8,461 bases of DNA from Thermoplasmata archaeon (lineage in GTDB: Archaea; Thermoplasmatota; Thermoplasmata; Halarchaeoplasmatales; Halarchaeoplasmataceae), in contig SKVC01000025.1 in the NCBI GenBank assembly GCA_007129655.1, positions 1 to 8,461 of the forward strand. Direction: 5' to 3'. The translations under genes and the position numbers were made by a program. The notes beneath the pieces were generated by a model that was given only the letters and a program-made list of their open reading frames with translations, was not told where the DNA came from and made no database searches. Shown in pieces: positions 5,765 through 8,461 of the stretch (position 1 is the first letter of the stretch; each line of letters opens with the position of its first letter).

Positions 5765-6070
5765 TCACATCTCTTTATTTATCCTTAACATATATCTTTT
5801 TCGTTCGTCGTAGAAGAAAATGGAATATCCGAGGGTTATGACCGCAGATAATGAAATTATCACCATAAAAAAAGTTGATAAGAAAAAGTGTACCGGATGT
5901 TCGTACTTCAAAAGTAGATATCTGAACAGAGGGATAACGGAAGCTAGAATTAATGAGATGAGATACAGCATATAGATGGCGGAAATATCCTTTGGTGTTG
6001 TGTGTTTATGTTTTCTGTACGCACTACTTCGTAATATCAGGTAGACAAAAATGCCTACAAAGACCCACAT
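5765..6070 (-). CDS. Small membrane protein, three predicted helices
   Basis: The 101-residue protein has hydrophobic segments at about 1-13, 31-55 and 60-87. A basic loop (RSSAYRKHKHTTPKD, 14-28) follows helix 1, and the tail YDERKRYMLRINKEM is charged. Helix 3 ends LGYSIFFYD (80-88), much like LGIVFYD in the 190-residue protein encoded at 6331-6903. No family is recognised. Lys/Arg-rich loops after helix 1 and helix 3 suggest that those sides face the cytoplasm. The ATG at 6070 has no Shine-Dalgarno; a TATA-like TCTATATCA lies on the minus strand about 30-40 nt upstream (6099-6107). It is followed with zero spacing by the 89-residue gene. The pair reads as a two-gene operon of unknown role. 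Confidence 0.7.
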   Translation of the reverse strand: MWVFVGIFVYLILRSSAYRKHKHTTPKDISAIYMLYLISLILASVIPLFRYLLLKYEHPVHFFLSTFFMVIISLSAVITLGYSIFFYDERKRYMLRINKEM

Positions 6071-6249
6071 AATGTATTAGTAGATCTAGACCCGCTCGGT
6101 GGTTGTGATATAGAGCTGCGATAGCGTTTGATTCAACATGTGTATCGACTGTAAAGTCTTATTCAGTATGATTCCAATCACATCCATGTAGATGATATCG
6201 TGCTAGTGCATTTTAAATTTTAGTAACACAACTTTGGAAAACTAGAACC

Positions 6250-6261
6250 TTTATATAAAAG
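6250..6261 (+). promoter_or_regulatory. Strong archaeal TATA box with no assigned plus-strand gene
   Basis: TTTATATAAAAG is the best TATA-box match in the window. The bases before it (AAAACTAGAACC) are A-rich as a BRE tends to be, which favours plus-strand use with transcription starting near 6280. The core is nearly symmetric, so minus-strand use (start near 6225, leader of about 155 nt to the gene at 6070) is also possible. No plus-strand coding sequence of any size follows. Confidence 0.45.
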
Positions 6262-6282
6262 CTGAGGATCGCTAGGAAAACA

Positions 6283-6310
6283 ATAATTCATCATCGGAAT
6301 AAGGAATTAT
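6283..6310. repeat. 7-bp inverted repeat just downstream of the orphan TATA box
   Basis: ATAATTC (6283-6289) and GAATTAT (6304-6310) are perfect complements around a 14-nt spacer. A plus-strand transcript starting near 6280 would open with this stem. The stem is AT-rich and weak by itself, and no T tract follows, so it is not a convincing terminator. Confidence 0.3.
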
Positions 6311-6330
6311 CTCAAGCGTTTATCTAAAAT

Positions 6331-6903
6331 CTATGAAATGCTATTTCTCAGACAGGTTCCAAAATTCCATTCAATAAAGCTATATAAAGTGATGAAAAGC
6401 CCGATGGTCCAAAGACTGCCAAATATTGGGGGGAATCCGAGGTAGATGGCAAAAGAACCTGATAAAAACAGTATAAAACCGATGACAACTCCAATCTTAT
6501 ATCTTTTTGTGCGATCCGATTGGTTATCAGATGGCTCATCATGTTCATAGTTCGGAAATAGCTTCTCAGATAAATATTTCAGACGGGTTCTTTTTTTCTT
6601 GAAGTACCATAATGTGTCATAAAACACGATACCCAAAAAAATCGCGCTGAGGACTGCAAAACTCAATCTCAACATCCCCGATACAACAATTATCATGTTT
6701 TGATCTTGTGTCTCCGTACCCAATGTTATTGAAATGAAGAAAATTATGGCAAATATTAGACAGAGAACAACATATTTTAATATGTCTGATTTTAACTTTG
6801 TTAGCGACATGTTATTCATGTACTCCCTTTTTTTATCATTTCTGAAATATATCAGTGAAAAGCAAGTGAAAAGCGAGAAGCCAGCATAAAAAGCGAATGC
6901 CAT
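6331..6903 (-). CDS. Membrane protein of unknown function, about five helices
   Basis: The 190-residue protein has hydrophobic segments at about 1-20, 42-61, 70-100, 136-156 and 160-178. A basic loop (RNDKKREYM, 21-29) follows helix 1. A long charged loop at 102-134 (FKKKRTRLKY, then NYEHDEPSDNQSDRTKR) should be cytoplasmic. The first 100 residues repeat the plan of the two small proteins to its left: helix, basic loop, helix, helix ending in FYD. No family is recognised. It follows the large surface protein by 38 bp on the same strand and is probably in its operon. The first ATG in frame is at 6903, but the only good Shine-Dalgarno lies 25 nt further upstream, next to an in-frame ATA at 6924. 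Starting there would add seven residues and lengthen helix 1. Confidence 0.72.
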   Translation of the reverse strand: MAFAFYAGFSLFTCFSLIYFRNDKKREYMNNMSLTKLKSDILKYVVLCLIFAIIFFISITLGTETQDQNMIIVVSGMLRLSFAVLSAIFLGIVFYDTLWYFKKKRTRLKYLSEKLFPNYEHDEPSDNQSDRTKRYKIGVVIGFILFLSGSFAIYLGFPPIFGSLWTIGLFITLYSFIEWNFGTCLRNSIS

Positions 6904-6928
6904 AAACAGTAACTGGATATCTATATTT

Positions 6929-6936
6929 CTCCCCCC
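6929..6936 (-). promoter_or_regulatory. Strong Shine-Dalgarno GGGGGGAG displaced from the nearest ATG
   Basis: Read on the minus strand, GGGGGGAG ends 25 nt before the ATG at 6903 but only 4 nt before an in-frame ATA at 6924. No ATG, GTG or TTG in that frame is nearer. It lies in the 38-bp gap after the surface-protein stop. Confidence 0.45.
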
Positions 6937-6941
6937 TTTTG

Positions 6942-8461
6942 TTAATAAGCCGCAATTCTGAAATAGCTAATATCTATGGTCATATAACTGTATGCTGTGG
7001 CAGAAGAGGCTATACCGTTACAAGTTGCAAAAGAGAGAGCATGAAGATTGTAAATGAATCTATATTTGCGACCGTTATATAATGTACTGTACATATTGAA
7101 GTTTCTGTATATATTCCAGTTTTTTGACGCACGGGGTATTCCAAAGGGATACGCTTCGTAGTCATCAAATGTCCAGGTTGTTGAAGCCACCGTATATCCC
7201 GTAGCTGTATCGTAGAGAGTTCCTTCTAACCTCAACTTTACTTGACCTCTACTAGCACCCCACCAACCAGCCAGACTTGCGTACGCATTGCTTGACCCGT
7301 CTATTTTAGCTCTTAATCTAAACTGAGAGAAGGATGTGGCATGGTTCCATGTGAACCTATATCCCATCATAGATGCACCTGCATTTGCCTGAGCTTCAGC
7401 AGTTCCAAGTCCACCTCCTATGTATGTATGGGCATCAGTATTTGCATACATCTTACCTGAGTATCTACTTGCACTACTTGTTGAGGTTGCATATGCAGAG
7501 GTGTAATATCCGCTGGTATCTGTATTTCTTGAGTAGTAGTGCCCCGCAAATTGATAAGGGGGGTAATAATATTGATGTATGTTGTAATTTGGAGTCGGTG
7601 ATATCTGATAGCTATTAAATATTACTGCAAAATCGGCATTAGTAGTTGGTGGGGAAGGATACAATTCTTTAATAGATATATGACCCGTATCTGTGAGATT
7701 TGACCAAAATCTATAATTAATCCCCTCTATGTTCCAATTATCTATTGTGTTGTAAAGTATACCACTCTCCAGTTGATAATAAACTCTACTTTGTATGTTG
7801 GGAAAAGAAATAGTAAATTCAGCAGTTGGTGGCGATTTTACTACATAGGGATCAGTTAATGATGCTGATATTGTTGTCAGTACCGTATCCCCTGAGATGA
7901 TATCTTCTTCCGTCACCCACAACCAACTGTAATAACTCGACAAGTCGGAAACATCTTCTCCTTCGATATACAATAATTTTCTGGAATGTATATCGAAAGT
8001 GGTATTGAATTCTATAGTTCCGTATTTTTGATTCATACCGATAGTGTCTTTTGAAAGTTCGTCTATGACATAAGTTATACTGAAATTGTTTTCCGTCATA
8101 TTTTCCAATTCAACTATTTCTGTTTCAAACTCAAAATAGTTCCCGACCCTCATCCATGGCAGAGGAGGTGGGGATTCCAACCAATTCATTCCTCCATCTG
8201 CAGACCATAGCTCTACTTCTTCATCACCTGAAGATAACTTCTCGGTCCACTTGACATGTAACCATCCTTCTTCTGTTTGTTCGATCGATGGATTGACAGA
8301 AAATGTATAAGGTGTATTTGACAATATCTGCTTGGTCGGATTTTTGTCATTACCTATTCCCATGTTGCCCTGCCCTTTTTCCGTCCATCGATTGTTTGCA
8401 TAAACTATCTCCGTAGGCCCCATTCCCTTCCCCACAGGTTCTTGCCATACCATGTGAAGAA
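6942..8461 (-). CDS. Large probably exported protein with BNR-like repeats (5' end beyond the window)
   Basis: At least 503 residues are encoded and the frame stays open to the right edge, so the ATG at 8453 need not be the start. Numbering from that ATG, two stretches look like BNR/sialidase-type beta-propeller blades. One is MVWQEP with EIVYANNRW (1-23). The other is GWLHVKWTE with EVELWSADGGMNW (63-91), where SADGGMNW matches the Asp-box pattern S-x-D-x-G-x-x-W. The rest is rich in Ser, Thr, Tyr, Asn and Gly, including a Tyr/Ser-rich stretch at 290-336, with a single cysteine (C478) and several Asn-x-Ser/Thr sequons (N118, N123, N150, N252). That composition is typical of archaeal cell-surface proteins. 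No C-terminal membrane anchor is present, and a signal peptide would lie outside the window. The last 200 residues appear to be an unrecognised beta-rich domain. Enzymatic activity is not implied. Confidence 0.72.
   Translation of the reverse strand, partial: LHMVWQEPVGKGMGPTEIVYANNRWTEKGQGNMGIGNDKNPTKQILSNTPYTFSVNPSIEQTEEGWLHVKWTEKLSSGDEEVELWSADGGMNWLESPPPLPWMRVGNYFEFETEIVELENMTENNFSITYVIDELSKDTIGMNQKYGTIEFNTTFDIHSRKLLYIEGEDVSDLSSYYSWLWVTEEDIISGDTVLTTISASLTDPYVVKSPPTAEFTISFPNIQSRVYYQLESGILYNTIDNWNIEGINYRFWSNLTDTGHISIKELYPSPPTTNADFAVIFNSYQISPTPNYNIHQYYYPPYQFAGHYYSRNTDTSGYYTSAYATSTSSASRYSGKMYANTDAHTYIGGGLGTAEAQANAGASMMGYRFTWNHATSFSQFRLRAKIDGSSNAYASLAGWWGASRGQVKLRLEGTLYDTATGYTVASTTWTFDDYEAYPFGIPRASKNWNIYRNFNMYSTLYNGRKYRFIYNLHALSFATCNGIASSATAYSYMTIDISYFRIAAY

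Noticed and set aside
6071..6330. tRNA or other structured RNA gene in the spacer
   Set aside because: No T-loop GTTCRA motif with a matching acceptor stem was found; only the TATA box and the small inverted repeat stand out.
6348..6548. 66-codon minus-strand frame inside the 190-residue membrane-protein gene
   Set aside because: It is an alternative frame of a longer gene with coherent helices and loops.
7373..7618. Plus-strand His/Leu/Tyr-rich open frame within the surface-protein gene
   Set aside because: Its odd composition is the antisense echo of the Ser/Tyr/Ala-rich coding stretch on the other strand.

Overview
The window reads as archaeal DNA, most likely euryarchaeal. The reasons are TATA/BRE-like elements rather than -35/-10 boxes, two starts with no Shine-Dalgarno sequence that look leaderless, and a four-gene cluster in the order known from the dye-linked L-proline dehydrogenase of Thermococcales. 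The lineage cannot be fixed from the sequence; Thermoplasmata or a relative is a guess.

Layout. Positions 1-190 (minus) hold the N-terminal third or less of a HAD-superfamily hydrolase that runs off the left edge. Divergent from it is a small charged coiled-coil protein (405-695, plus). Tail to tail with that lies a CPA2/KefB-type cation:proton antiporter (730-1908, minus). A 120-bp divergent promoter region (1909-2028) separates the antiporter from a tightly overlapping operon (2029-5333, plus). Its products are a [2Fe-2S]/FAD/NAD(P)-fold alpha subunit, a 2x[4Fe-4S] ferredoxin-like subunit, a BFD-type [2Fe-2S] subunit and a DAO-fold FAD beta subunit. Order, sizes and motifs match pdhA-pdhF-pdhX-pdhB. 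The beta subunit should oxidise an imino or secondary amino acid (proline is the best guess). Electrons would then pass through flavins and up to four Fe-S clusters to an acceptor the window does not reveal.

Right of the operon the character changes. Directly abutting the pdhB stop, on the minus strand, is a 54-codon C-terminal remnant of a MaoC-like hot-dog dehydratase with no start (5330-5494). Upstream of it, also on the minus strand, are two abutting small membrane proteins (5495-5764 and 5765-6070), a 260-bp AT-rich spacer with a strong TATA box and a hairpin (6071-6330), a five-segment membrane protein (6331-6903), and a large Ser/Thr/Tyr/Asn-rich, probably exported protein with BNR-like repeats that runs off the right edge (6942-8461). 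This stretch is visibly more AT-rich, has no recognisable housekeeping gene, and looks like an accessory insertion whose left boundary lies where the MaoC gene is cut.

The best leads are the truncated MaoC gene marking a rearrangement boundary, the three look-alike small membrane proteins beside a surface protein, the orphan TATA box plus hairpin, and a gene whose strong Shine-Dalgarno points at an AUA codon. No tRNA, rRNA, CRISPR array or transposase was seen.
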